Assembly: GCA_035568175.1 (NCBI GenBank)
Contig: DATMON010000022.1
Coordinates: forward strand, 1 to 58,791
From: AV40 sp035568175
Lineage (GTDB): Bacteria > Verrucomicrobiota > Verrucomicrobiia > Chthoniobacterales > UBA10450
Direction: 5' to 3'
DNA length: 58,791 nucleotides
A program made the position numbers and the translations under genes. This document shows positions 38,807-46,732 of the stretch, piece by piece. Within the stretch, counting starts at the first letter, position 1; each line of letters begins with the position of its first letter. The notes under the pieces are model-generated. The model saw only the letters and a list, made by a program, of their open reading frames with translations, was not told the DNA's origin and did not search any database.

Positions 38807-39952
38807 CTAATTTTCCCGATTCTTTAGAAAGTCATAAAATCCATCAGATGCTTCAATCACCGCGGAACCTGCAAATCGCTCAAATTGCACTTTTAGATTT
38901 TGTGCGTCAGTTGCATTTGCTTTTGTAATTATTCGCAGGCGAGTTTTTCTCCTATTTTCGTTTTGCATGAGGCCGGTCATTAGCAACGTCTTGAAATCGT
39001 AATCATAAGCCGGCATCGAGTACCCGATCACGATGATGTCGTCAGCGGTTCCCAAAATCTCTTTAATCTTACGATCGACGTACCACTCCCTGTAAACTTC
39101 TGAAGTGCTGCGCCACGTTCCCTCCCGCCGAATAGATTTCCGTGCGACATAGTCCGGTTTGTTGAAAAGCGGTGGAATTAATAACGGTTCTGGCCGTCGG
39201 CGACAGCATGGACACTTTAGCTCCGTTGCGTTGGCAGCGATCAGATTTGTTTTGCTGTAATAGAAGCCTTCGCCGCAGTCACATTGTCTGTGTCGACGAC
39301 ACAAAACAAGGTTCAGTGACCCGTGTGGCTTCAGTAGTAAGACGCCGCCTTTTCTGCACAACTGTTGAGCAGATGCGTCTCTGTACGTTTGTTCTATATG
39401 CGATACTGGTATTCCATATGTGTAATCTGTGATGATGCCCTGCTGGACGCATTCCAGAAGGGCGTTATCTAGGATGACATCGTAATTCAGTGAAATGAAT
39501 GAGATGTTTTTCTTCTCAAAATCTAGTGATTTGATGAACTCGGTGAATGTTTGCGTGGAATTCCGCGACTGGTTGACCTGTAAACATCCGGCGAGCGTCA
39601 CCGCCATCATCTTGACGAACGTATCAAAGACTCCTTCGACGCCGTTATCGTTGTCAAAGAGTGAAATCAATTTTCTCTGCTTGTAATCAAAGCGCTCGCC
39701 CTTCTTACAGCCCCACAAGAACGTCAGAACTTCCTCAAGCGGGGGGTAGTCTTTTTTGTTCGGCGGGAGATTCGTAAAGATGCGATGCAAGTGATTCTCG
39801 ACTTGGCGTAAAAGCGCCTTGAGTTGGGCTGCGTTAGGGAAAACGCTACTCGCAGCCGCCAATTTTTCGGCGCAATCGAACACTTCGGTTCCTAACGGCA
39901 ATCCAAAATCTTTGGAAGCTCCGGCTCCCAGAATGTAAACGGCATTCTTCAT
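38807..39952 (-). CDS. SIR2-like domain protein (candidate defence NADase)
   Basis: 381 residues. The Rossmann signature AVYILGAGASKDFGLPLG is at residues 4-21, FISLNYDVILDNAL near 155-168 matches the SIR2 NYD motif, KPHGSLNL lies near 210, and GYSMPAYDYDF near 320. A Cys cluster (CRRHRQCDCG, then CPCCRRR) could form a zinc ribbon. SIR2-like domains without deacetylase partners occur in anti-phage NADases such as the ThsA/DSR groups; that role here is an inference. The region has lower GC than its flanks, suggesting acquisition. Confidence 0.75.
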   Translation of the reverse strand: MKNAVYILGAGASKDFGLPLGTEVFDCAEKLAAASSVFPNAAQLKALLRQVENHLHRIFTNLPPNKKDYPPLEEVLTFLWGCKKGERFDYKQRKLISLFDNDNGVEGVFDTFVKMMAVTLAGCLQVNQSRNSTQTFTEFIKSLDFEKKNISFISLNYDVILDNALLECVQQGIITDYTYGIPVSHIEQTYRDASAQQLCRKGGVLLLKPHGSLNLVLCRRHRQCDCGEGFYYSKTNLIAANATELKCPCCRRRPEPLLIPPLFNKPDYVARKSIRREGTWRSTSEVYREWYVDRKIKEILGTADDIIVIGYSMPAYDYDFKTLLMTGLMQNENRRKTRLRIITKANATDAQNLKVQFERFAGSAVIEASDGFYDFLKNREN

Positions 39953-40056
39953 CTACAGAGCACCGTGCGCTCCACGGCCACGCGCCGCAACTCTACAGCA
40001 AAGGGCGGAGCGAAGATGATCGACAACAAGACCGACTTTTTGTTACGCCCTTATCG

Positions 40057-40566
40057 ATGCGCTTTTTGGATCATAAGCTCGTCCAGGTGGGAATAATCGG
40101 TATTCTTTCGCTCGCTTTCGCTGTAATCCTCTTTCGCGTGACGGGCTCCTTGGCCGAAGCAAATGGAAAAATTGGCGCTCTCGGAATTTCTTCGATTAAG
40201 ACGAGCGGCGGTTTGGCTGGTTTTATTATCGTATACTGGCTCTTGTCGCGACAATTCGAACGACTCGCGATCGCCAAGAGTGGTCGACGCAGATTGAAGG
40301 TTACACTTAGGTTCGAGGGGAGGCCACTGCCAAGACATGCTGGTGGATTGCGCGCACACTATAAGGTTCACTACCGAGAAACGCAGAACGAGGAGAAATT
40401 TCCATGCGCGCCACGATGGGAAGCCGGAGGCCTAACAATAGATATTCCGGTAGATAACGAGGAGAATGCCTTGGCTATCGTGCTTGAGACGGACGCTGTG
40501 GGCACATGGGAAACGGAATATTTTTATCCGCTTAGCCACAATGAATTAGTGAGAAGAATGAGATGA
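40057..40566 (+). CDS. Membrane protein with soluble beta-rich domain, partner of pYEATS gene
   Basis: 169 residues. Two hydrophobic segments (VGIIGILSLAFAVILFRVTG and GGLAGFIIVYWLLS) are followed by a cytoplasmic- or periplasmic-facing beta-rich domain (RRRLKVTLRFEGRPLPR to WETEYFYPLSH). No family is recognised. The stop overlaps the pYEATS start by ATGA, so the two proteins are probably made together and may form a complex. It lies in the lower-GC island. Confidence 0.6.
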   Translation: MRFLDHKLVQVGIIGILSLAFAVILFRVTGSLAEANGKIGALGISSIKTSGGLAGFIIVYWLLSRQFERLAIAKSGRRRLKVTLRFEGRPLPRHAGGLRAHYKVHYRETQNEEKFPCAPRWEAGGLTIDIPVDNEENALAIVLETDAVGTWETEYFYPLSHNELVRRMR

Positions 40567-40865
40567 ACTTACGGCTTCGTAACGATTGGGAATATGCAGG
40601 GGACGAGTGGTGGAAGTGGGGAGCTTTTATAGATGGATCCGATCAGGACCTAGACGCAGTAGAATCTGTGGAGTACGTACTGCATCCAAGTTTCGCCAAT
40701 CCCATCCGCAAGGTGTCAGATCGCCTGACAAAGTTCAGGATGGAAACGGCAGGCTGGGGGACGTTTGTTTTGCGCGCAAGAGCGTTCCTGAAGGACGGTT
40801 CCGTGGTCAAACTACAACATGAAATTCACCTTAAGTCGGAACCGAGGCGAGGAACAACACCGTAG
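40563..40865 (+). CDS. pYEATS (prokaryotic YEATS) domain protein
   Basis: 100 residues. It matches the prokaryotic YEATS-type beta sandwich: DEWWKWGAFIDGSDQDLD, VEYVLHPSFANPIRKVSD and AGWGTFVLRARAFLKDGSVV. This domain appears in predicted biological-conflict systems and is thought to bind modified residues or ligands. Here it is a single domain and is co-expressed with a small membrane protein. The assignment is by motif recall and should be confirmed by profile search. Confidence 0.7.
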   Translation: MNLRLRNDWEYAGDEWWKWGAFIDGSDQDLDAVESVEYVLHPSFANPIRKVSDRLTKFRMETAGWGTFVLRARAFLKDGSVVKLQHEIHLKSEPRRGTTP

Positions 40866-40925
40866 CGCGGCATTCAAACTCGGTTCTTACGCTCCTCGCC
40901 TGTTGGCTTGGTTGTCGGTTGATCA

Positions 40926-40991
40926 TTAACCCATCACTTGCTTGAACGCGCTCACGAACGATTCCATTTCGGATTTCTAACCAATCGCAAA
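40926..40991 (-). pseudogene. Remnant of an aminotransferase 3' end (copy of the hisC-like gene)
   Basis: On the minus strand this encodes KSEMESFVSAFKQVMG, nearly identical to the C-terminus of the aminotransferase at 41591 (KSEMESFVSAFKQVMAA). An in-frame TAG replaces the Lys codon before it (plus 40977-40979), and the rest of the gene is missing. About 65 bp remain, just downstream of the next secreted-protein gene. Confidence 0.7.
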
Positions 40992-41456
40992 TCAACTAGT
41001 GGATGATTGATCGGCGGGCTTTTGCTGAGCTTTTGCTGTCGCTTCGTACGCGGCTTCGCCTTCCTGGACGTAACAGCGGGTGAAGAATCGGTCGTGGTAT
41101 TTGCCCCAGCCTTGGGCGAACAGAAATTCGTGGGCCTGCTGCGGACTGTACTTACACTCCGCCATGCTGCGGCCTTGCTCGCGCGCAGGCTTGGCGTCTT
41201 CCATTCCGAAGACAAAACAAAGGACTGCTGAAGCGTCCTTGGAAATTTTTCGCTTCTCTCCAGTTTTCGGATCGGTCGCCGATTCAATGTTAGCAACGAA
41301 ATGCCGGCTGTGTTCGTCGGGCTTGTACATTTCCATGGTTCGGTTTTTATCGAGAAGCGCTTGCTCTTCTTTGGTGAAATTATCCGCTTGGGTGGAGCTC
41401 AGCGTTATGAAGGCGGCCGCCATAATCAGCAATAGTCTGAGAGATCGTTTGTTCAT
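40992..41456 (-). CDS. Secreted hypothetical protein
   Basis: 154 residues with a signal peptide (LRLLLIMAAAFITLSSTQA). The mature part has three Cys (CFVFGMEDAK, ECKYS, RCYVQEGE) and a mixed charged sequence. No family is recognised. It lies between the decayed aminotransferase fragment and the intact aminotransferase gene, so it may have been caught in a local duplication. Confidence 0.6.
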   Translation of the reverse strand: MNKRSLRLLLIMAAAFITLSSTQADNFTKEEQALLDKNRTMEMYKPDEHSRHFVANIESATDPKTGEKRKISKDASAVLCFVFGMEDAKPAREQGRSMAECKYSPQQAHEFLFAQGWGKYHDRFFTRCYVQEGEAAYEATAKAQQKPADQSSTS

Positions 41457-41501
41457 GGAGAGATTTCGGGGCGGAGGGGAATTTCTTTCAGGGTATTTTT
41501 G

Positions 41502-41570
41502 TTGTAGAGGCGCTCGCCGCGGCGAGCGCCTCTTTATTAATTAGCTGCTTGAGAACAAGCACCTCTACAA
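41502..41570. repeat. Palindromic repeat with 26-bp perfect core
   Basis: Ends TTGTAGAGG and CCTCTACAA enclose the perfect palindrome GAGGCGCTCGCCG CGGCGAGCGCCTC (41507-41532), followed by TTTATTAA. It may terminate transcription, but it also fits the GTAG-ended repeat class at 42774 and 44467. Confidence 0.6.
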
Positions 41571-41590
41571 CTTGGTCGCGCCTGTTGTGC

Positions 41591-42715
41591 TCAGGCAGCC
41601 ATCACTTGCTTGAAGGCCGAGACAAACGATTCCATTTCCGATTTCTTTCCAATCGTCAAACGCATGTGATTCGGATAGGCGGGAAACAATCGGCCGACTC
41701 CAACGTTTTTGTCTTTCATCGCTTTGATGATCGGCACAACTGGTTTCTTGCAATCGAACATGATGAAGTTGGCCTGCGACGGAATTGATTTGTAACCCAT
41801 TTTGTCGAGCTCACTGAGCGTGAAGCTTTTCGCTTCGCTGTTCATCTTCTTTCCGTTTGTTACCTGACTGTCGTCATCCAGGCTCGCGCTTGCCGCGGCC
41901 AGCGCCATCACGTTGACGCTGTCCCACATTTGGAAGCCGTGCATTCGTTTGATCGTTTCCGGTTGGGCGACCCCATAACCGCAGCGCAATCCAGCCATGC
42001 CGTAAATTTTTGAGAACGTCCGCGCCACGATCAGGTTCGGATGATCTTTCACCAGCGGGATCACGCTCTCGTAATCCGGACTGTCGGCGTAATGGAAATA
42101 GGCCTCATCCACCAGGATCATCGTTTCAGGCGACGTCTTGGCGATGAATTCGTGCAGATCCGCCTTCGGCGTGATGCTCGCGGTCGGATTGTTGGGATTG
42201 CAGATGTAAATCAAACCTTTCTGCGCAGCCGCGCCCATTTTCGCGAGATCGTGATGGAAATCCGGAGTGAGCGGAACCTTCACGACTTCACCGCCGCAAG
42301 CTTTCGAATATTCGAGGATGGCTTCGAAGGTTGGATCGGCGGCAATGAGCTTCCCCTGAGTCGGTCCGGTGAACGTTTCGGCGCACAGTTTCAAAATCTC
42401 ACTCGAGCCGTCGCCGAGAACGATTTGCTCGCGATTCACGTTGTTGATCTTCGCGATCTTGTCGATGAGCACGTCGTTCGCTTCATCGGGATAACGGTTG
42501 CAAACGCCGTGCGCGTTTTTCATCGCTTCGTGCGCTTTCGCGGACGGTCCGTAAGGATTTTCGTTCGCGCTCAGTCTGACAACCGAGCCGGTTGAGGCAG
42601 TTTTGGTTGCCGGTCGCTCCGTTGCTAGCGTGATTCGCGGGCGGACGATCGCGGCTGCGGCGCCGATTCCGAGCAAATGAGCAAATTTACGGCGAGAGAT
42701 TGAGAGTGTGTTCAT
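41591..42715 (-). CDS. Histidinol-phosphate aminotransferase-like enzyme with Tat signal
   Basis: About 374 residues from ATG 42715. The N-terminus has a twin-arginine signal, SRRKFAHLLGIGAAAAI, predicting folded export. The fold type I aminotransferase has ENPYGPS, the CNPNNPTASI motif, and the PLP Lys in RTFSKIYGMAGLRCGYG. HisC-like family members use aromatic or histidinol phosphate substrates; periplasmic location is unusual for a biosynthetic enzyme. Its 3' end is present a second time, decayed, 600 bp downstream. Confidence 0.85.
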   Translation of the reverse strand: MNTLSISRRKFAHLLGIGAAAAIVRPRITLATERPATKTASTGSVVRLSANENPYGPSAKAHEAMKNAHGVCNRYPDEANDVLIDKIAKINNVNREQIVLGDGSSEILKLCAETFTGPTQGKLIAADPTFEAILEYSKACGGEVVKVPLTPDFHHDLAKMGAAAQKGLIYICNPNNPTASITPKADLHEFIAKTSPETMILVDEAYFHYADSPDYESVIPLVKDHPNLIVARTFSKIYGMAGLRCGYGVAQPETIKRMHGFQMWDSVNVMALAAASASLDDDSQVTNGKKMNSEAKSFTLSELDKMGYKSIPSQANFIMFDCKKPVVPIIKAMKDKNVGVGRLFPAYPNHMRLTIGKKSEMESFVSAFKQVMAA

Positions 42716-42773
42716 AGGAAGCTCCTCCAAGTTGATTTTGATGCTGACGGGCAGCTAAGGCGAGCGTGAATTT

Positions 42774-42849
42774 TTGTAGCCACGGCGCTCTGTCGCCGTG
42801 TTTCTTTTCATAATTTCGCAGACGCCTCGACGGAGCGAGGCGGCTACAA
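42774..42849. repeat. GTAGCC-ended palindromic repeat (R5), copy 1
   Basis: Ends TTGTAGCC and GGCTACAA enclose hairpins CACGGCG/CGCCGTG and GCCTCG/CGAGGC. It lies between the divergent aminotransferase and mtfA genes. Confidence 0.6.
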
Positions 42850-42886
42850 GCGTTAGACCGGCGCTATAGGAACGCTACATTCAGCC

Positions 42887-43690
42887 GTGATCCTTGGGTT
42901 CCTGAAAGAACGACAGCGAAAACGGCTTAAAGCGAGGCCGTTTCCAAACGAATGGCTGAAGATAATTAAACGCAACGTGGCGTTCTTTGTCCGCTTGTCA
43001 GCGACGGATCAGGCCGAACTTCTCGATCAGATTCAGGTGTTTCTCGCCGAAAAACGTTTCGAAGGTTGTGCCGGGCTGGAGATCAACGACGAAATTCAGG
43101 TGACGATCGCGGCGCAGGCTTGCCTTCTCCTGTTGCATCGAAGAACGGATTACTTCCCGCGTCTGCTCACGATTCTCGTTTATCCGTCGACCTATCTGGT
43201 AGACGAACAACGCCCGGTCGAAGGCCCTGTCTGGGAGGAAGGGAAAATGTTTCGACTGGGCGAGACTGGTCGCACGATGGGATCAATGGTGCTCGCCTGG
43301 GACGCGGTGAAGGCTGGCGCGGCTGATCCTTCCGACGGCAAGAATGTTGTCCTGCATGAATTCGCCCATCAACTCGATTACGAGAATTTGGCCGCGGATG
43401 GCGCGCCGGAGCTGGCGTCACGCGAACAACAAAAGTCATGGCGCGAAGTGATGCGGACTGAGTTTGCGTCGCTTCGTGCGGCTGATGACACCGGAATTCC
43501 GACCTTGCTCGACACTTATGGGGCGACGAATCCGGCGGAGTTTTTCGCCGTATCAATCGAAGCCTTTTTTGAGCGACCATCCGCGCTGCGTGCCCGTCAT
43601 CCACCACTCTACGCGGAACTGCAACGCTATTTTAACCAAGACCCGATCGAGTATTCGGCCGAGCGCAGTATCCGGGGCGATAACGATTGA
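42887..43690 (+). CDS. mtfA: MtfA-family zinc peptidase
   Basis: 267 residues with the zinc motif HEFAHQLD near residue 157-164 and a downstream Glu in the AEFFAVSIEAFFE helix. The family (Mlc titration factor A in E. coli) is a cytosolic aminopeptidase that binds Mlc. No Mlc is seen here. Start GTG 42887 follows the R5 repeat. The protein begins with a basic region typical of the family (LKERQRKRLKARPFPNEW). Confidence 0.92.
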   Translation: MILGFLKERQRKRLKARPFPNEWLKIIKRNVAFFVRLSATDQAELLDQIQVFLAEKRFEGCAGLEINDEIQVTIAAQACLLLLHRRTDYFPRLLTILVYPSTYLVDEQRPVEGPVWEEGKMFRLGETGRTMGSMVLAWDAVKAGAADPSDGKNVVLHEFAHQLDYENLAADGAPELASREQQKSWREVMRTEFASLRAADDTGIPTLLDTYGATNPAEFFAVSIEAFFERPSALRARHPPLYAELQRYFNQDPIEYSAERSIRGDND

Positions 43691-43724
43691 ACAATTCCAA
43701 CACGGAACTGTCTGATCAGGCGCC

Positions 43725-44042
43725 ATGGTTAAAATTATCGGAACAGCAGCTGTTGCAGTCGCGATGTTGATGACGTCGTCCGCGTTTGCGAACGACAAAT
43801 CAGGCGACATGGCGTGTTGCGCCAAGAAGGCGTCGAATCAGCAATCGTGCGCCAATCTCGCAAGCTTGAATCTGACCACCGATCAGAAGAGCAAAATCGA
43901 AGCGTGGCAGTCAGAATGCATGAAATCCGGTTGCACGAAGGAAAGCCGGCAAGCGTTTCTGAAGAAAGCGCAAGGCGTTCTGTCAGCGGATCAATACGCG
44001 AAGTTGAAAGCCGAGTGCAATAAATCGGCCAAGAAAGTGTAG
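43725..44042 (+). CDS. Small secreted Cys protein, first tandem paralogue
   Basis: 105 residues: signal peptide to about SAFA, then a mature part with Cys in ACC, SCAN, SECMKSGC and AECN. The central helical segment LNLTTDQKSKIEAWQSECM resembles the LTxxQ helices of Spy/CpxP-like proteins, but no family is certain. It could bind metal or sense redox state. The TAG stop overlaps the start of a degenerate GTAGC palindrome. The next gene is a paralogue. Confidence 0.65.
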   Translation: MVKIIGTAAVAVAMLMTSSAFANDKSGDMACCAKKASNQQSCANLASLNLTTDQKSKIEAWQSECMKSGCTKESRQAFLKKAQGVLSADQYAKLKAECNKSAKKV

Positions 44043-44139
44043 CAAGGGCCTGTGGGCCGTTTCCGAAGCGCCACAGGCGCCTGGCTACGGTTCTAAATCT
44101 TTGAACGACATCGCGTAAGCGACTGTCTCACTTTGCACT

Positions 44140-44460
44140 ATGACCAAATTCATTGCGTTGGTAGTGGCGGGAATGTTTGCAGCGGGCACGCTGTTCGCCG
44201 GAGAACACGGCGAGTGCACCAAGAAAGTCGGAAACACAGCGAAACCGGCATGCTCGGTTTCACTGGCGAGTCTCAATCTGACGCCTGAGCAAAAGACGAA
44301 GATGGACGCTGTGATGGAAGAGCATCACAAGGCCGGCTGCTCGGAAGCGAGCGAAGCCAAATACACGCAGGAGGCGAAAACCATCCTGACCAAAGAGCAG
44401 TTCGCCAAGTTCAAGGCGGAATGCAAAGGCGAGAAGGACAAAGCCAAGACAGAGACTTAA
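44140..44460 (+). CDS. Small secreted Cys protein, second tandem paralogue
   Basis: 106 residues: a signal peptide, then SLASLNLTPEQKTKMDAVME, KAGC and KFKAEC, aligning with the preceding gene (LNLT, then xKxGC and AEC). The two share a helical layout and Cys spacing, so they arose by duplication. It is followed by an R5 repeat and a strong terminator. Confidence 0.65.
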   Translation: MTKFIALVVAGMFAAGTLFAGEHGECTKKVGNTAKPACSVSLASLNLTPEQKTKMDAVMEEHHKAGCSEASEAKYTQEAKTILTKEQFAKFKAECKGEKDKAKTET

Positions 44461-44466
44461 TTTAGT

Positions 44467-44520
44467 TTGTAGCCGCGGGCCTGTGGCCCGGCGCAACGGC
44501 CCGCGGGGCCGTGGCTACAA
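44467..44520. repeat. GTAGCC-ended palindromic repeat (R5), copy 2
   Basis: Ends TTGTAGCC/GGCTACAA enclose GCGGGCCTGTGGCCCG-type hairpins. It lies just after the second small-protein stop. A degenerate copy lies at about 44041-44092. Confidence 0.65.
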
Positions 44521-44529
44521 CGTTTGACG

Positions 44530-44566
44530 AAAATCGCGTTCGCTTCACGGCGAACGCGATTTTTTT
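44530..44566 (+). terminator. Rho-independent terminator
   Basis: AAATCGCGTTCGC pairs with GCGAACGCGATTT across the loop TTCACG, followed by a T run (44560-44566). It closes the unit of the two small secreted proteins. Confidence 0.9.
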
Positions 44567-44674
44567 GTAATCTTTGTCATATCGACTGAAGGTAGGGATG
44601 ATTTACGCTCCCAGCTAGTGCCTCCAATAGCGTTGCCCATTAACGTTAGACGTTTGCCTCAACGCTTGAGCTTT

Positions 44675-44751
44675 TGAGGCAAGTGGATTGACGTCAATCG
44701 GTCCGACCCGGAGTGGCGTTGTGGGCGGTTCGGTGAACCATCCCTACCTCA
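44675..44751. repeat. Palindromic repeat family R1, copy 4 (read into by a gene)
   Basis: It has the R1 modules GATTGACGTCAATC, GGTCCGACCCGG and GGGCGGTTCGGTGAACC, ending CCCTACCTCA. The nuclease gene runs through most of it and stops in the GATTGA module. Confidence 0.75.
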
Positions 44752-45935
44752 AAGCCGCTGTTGTTGACGACCACGGCGTCGTGAAGCTCTAAAACGGCCG
44801 GCGCTGCTGAAGTCGGCGATGTCGACGTAATCGCTTGCGTTAGCAGATCGGCGAGACGCCATCCGGCCTTGTGCAATTCTTCGCGAACAGTTTTGGCCGA
44901 CCAATCAGCGTAACCGACGTGGTCGGGCGCATTTTTCTCTCGCGCATTGCCGGCCATGACCGTGCGTTCCTGATCGACCGCTTGATGCACGTTGATGAAT
45001 CGGAGCCGCTCATGAGCCTCGCGCGCGACCGGCAAAATATCGTCGGCCCAGAATTCGCCATAATTCTTTAACGCAATATTGGCGGGCGCCCGCCAGTTCT
45101 GCGGTGGTTCTTTCACGAAGCGATCGATCAATTGTCGCTTCGCCTGGTCGATCTTTCGGTAGCGCTCTTCTTTCGAGAGAGTCGGTGATAAGGGAGGCAG
45201 ATTGGCCATAACAGCTTCGTAATCCCAAAAGCCGTGCAGTGTTAATGGGCGATGCGCCATTTCCTCCGGAGTGCCGCGGATCAACCGGAGCGTGAGCGTG
45301 TTGCCGCCTTCGTCTTCGATGCCCGATTGATTTTTGTCGGGATCAACCGCTTGCCCGGCCTGATTAAAATATTCAGCGCCGACGTGCAGCGGCTGATGAA
45401 TGTCGCCAACATAATGCGCGAGCAAAATTACCGCGACCGGCCTGGTAATTTTACGCGGATTATTCTCAAGGATTTCGCCGCGGAGGACATCGACGCAATA
45501 GGAAATCATATGGACGATGTCCCATTGGGTGCGGCCGGTCATGCCGTCGGAGTAGCGATGGACGTTGAGAATTGGCACATCGGTATAATGAAACCAATGG
45601 TGCGATGGAACCGGCGATTTCGAATCCTGCGTTGGCGGATTCGCCCGCCAGAAATCGCGGAGCTGTTTGTCGATCTTCGCGTGGTCGGCGTAATGCGGGA
45701 ACGCGCTCAAGTCGTCGACACCGATCTTATCCCAGGCTTTTATTTCGTCCGGAATAAACGCGGCCTTTTCCAGCGTGATCCCGTCGATCAAGCCGCGGAT
45801 CTTTTCTCCCGCCGCTGTGTTGGCAACGAGCTTGTCCGCGATTCCACCGACAATTTCATGTCCAGTCTCTCCGTAGCCGACGCACCGAGAGACGAACACC
45901 ATCAGCGTGAGAGCGAAGACGACGATGTCTTTCAC
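44694..45935 (-). CDS. S1/P1-type nuclease (zinc-dependent), secreted
   Basis: 413 residues with a signal peptide (VVFALTLMVFVSRCVG). The mature start is YGETGHEIVGGIAD where S1/P1 nucleases have WGxxGH, so the usual N-terminal Trp is Tyr. Further zinc ligands are in HYADHAKID, HWFHYTDVP and LLAHYVGDIHQPLHVG. The family cleaves single-stranded nucleic acids. About 20 C-terminal residues (FEVGMVHRTAHNATPGRTD) are encoded by the R1 palindrome, and the TGA stop is the GATTGA of that repeat. Confidence 0.85.
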   Translation of the reverse strand: MKDIVVFALTLMVFVSRCVGYGETGHEIVGGIADKLVANTAAGEKIRGLIDGITLEKAAFIPDEIKAWDKIGVDDLSAFPHYADHAKIDKQLRDFWRANPPTQDSKSPVPSHHWFHYTDVPILNVHRYSDGMTGRTQWDIVHMISYCVDVLRGEILENNPRKITRPVAVILLAHYVGDIHQPLHVGAEYFNQAGQAVDPDKNQSGIEDEGGNTLTLRLIRGTPEEMAHRPLTLHGFWDYEAVMANLPPLSPTLSKEERYRKIDQAKRQLIDRFVKEPPQNWRAPANIALKNYGEFWADDILPVAREAHERLRFINVHQAVDQERTVMAGNAREKNAPDHVGYADWSAKTVREELHKAGWRLADLLTQAITSTSPTSAAPAVLELHDAVVVNNSGFEVGMVHRTAHNATPGRTD

Positions 45936-45951
45936 GGCCTTTTAAGATCAG

Positions 45952-46719
45952 TTAAGCCAAAGCTGCGCGAATTTCCTCAACGCGGGCGCGCAGTTTGTCA
46001 AAATGCGAGCCGGACCAATAGACCTGGCCGCAACCGGGGCAGCGGCGGAATTGCTCATAATGAATCCTGGTCAATGGCTCGAGCTGATCCAGGACCTCGG
46101 CTTTCTTCGCCGGTTCAAGCCGGGCATTGCAGCGAAGGCAGCGGGAAAATGGGATCAGGTTTGAGCCGAGAGCAAATCGGCACAAAACCTCCACGGTTTG
46201 CTCCAGCGGATCTTGTGAGCGCAAATAGTAGCCGTGACACACCGCCGCATGCATTAAAAGGCGTCGGTCGCGGGTGAGGAGGGCGCGCTCTTCATCGCCG
46301 GCCGTCTTTACCAATTGTCGATCTTCGGCCGTGGGGTCGTAGGTGACGTCGATTCCGAGGAGCCGGAGGTCACGGACCAGTTTTCCGAGATGACCGTCAG
46401 CGACAAACTTCTCGATATTGCGCACTTGCAATCGATCTTCTGGGAAAAGTGGGGAGTGCGTTTGGTTCGGTGGGTAAACATCGACCTCAACATCTTGCGT
46501 TAAAATTGCCGCGAAATCGAGCGGCTGGCCGTTCGCCAAAATCAAATCGACCTCCGTATGCGGAACGCCGCAGGCTTCGATCACGTCCTTGATCGAGGTT
46601 CTTTCGGATAGCTGCCGTTCGATCCTGGGCGTTTTCGATTTCAAAAAGAACGAAAGGTCGCCGTGAAACGTAAGCCGGATCGCGAATCGGCAACCCTTCC
46701 TGGCGGCGTCAGGGTTCAC
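45952..46719 (-). CDS. Mut7-C RNase domain protein with ubiquitin-like N-terminus
   Basis: About 255 residues from GTG 46719. An N-terminal ubiquitin-like part (RLTFHGDLSFFLKS, VEVDVYPPNQTH) precedes a PIN-like Mut7-C domain (KFVADGHLGKLVRDLRLLGID, ERALLTRDRRLL). A C-terminal zinc ribbon has CLRCNARL and CPGCGQVYW. Mut7-C proteins are predicted RNases. The GTG falls 13 bp after the TIR-protein stop; a longer frame to 46812 runs over that gene. It may act with the TIR protein, but this is only inferred from adjacency. Confidence 0.8.
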   Translation of the reverse strand: MNPDAARKGCRFAIRLTFHGDLSFFLKSKTPRIERQLSERTSIKDVIEACGVPHTEVDLILANGQPLDFAAILTQDVEVDVYPPNQTHSPLFPEDRLQVRNIEKFVADGHLGKLVRDLRLLGIDVTYDPTAEDRQLVKTAGDEERALLTRDRRLLMHAAVCHGYYLRSQDPLEQTVEVLCRFALGSNLIPFSRCLRCNARLEPAKKAEVLDQLEPLTRIHYEQFRRCPGCGQVYWSGSHFDKLRARVEEIRAALA

Positions 46720-46732
46720 TAGACCAGCCCAC

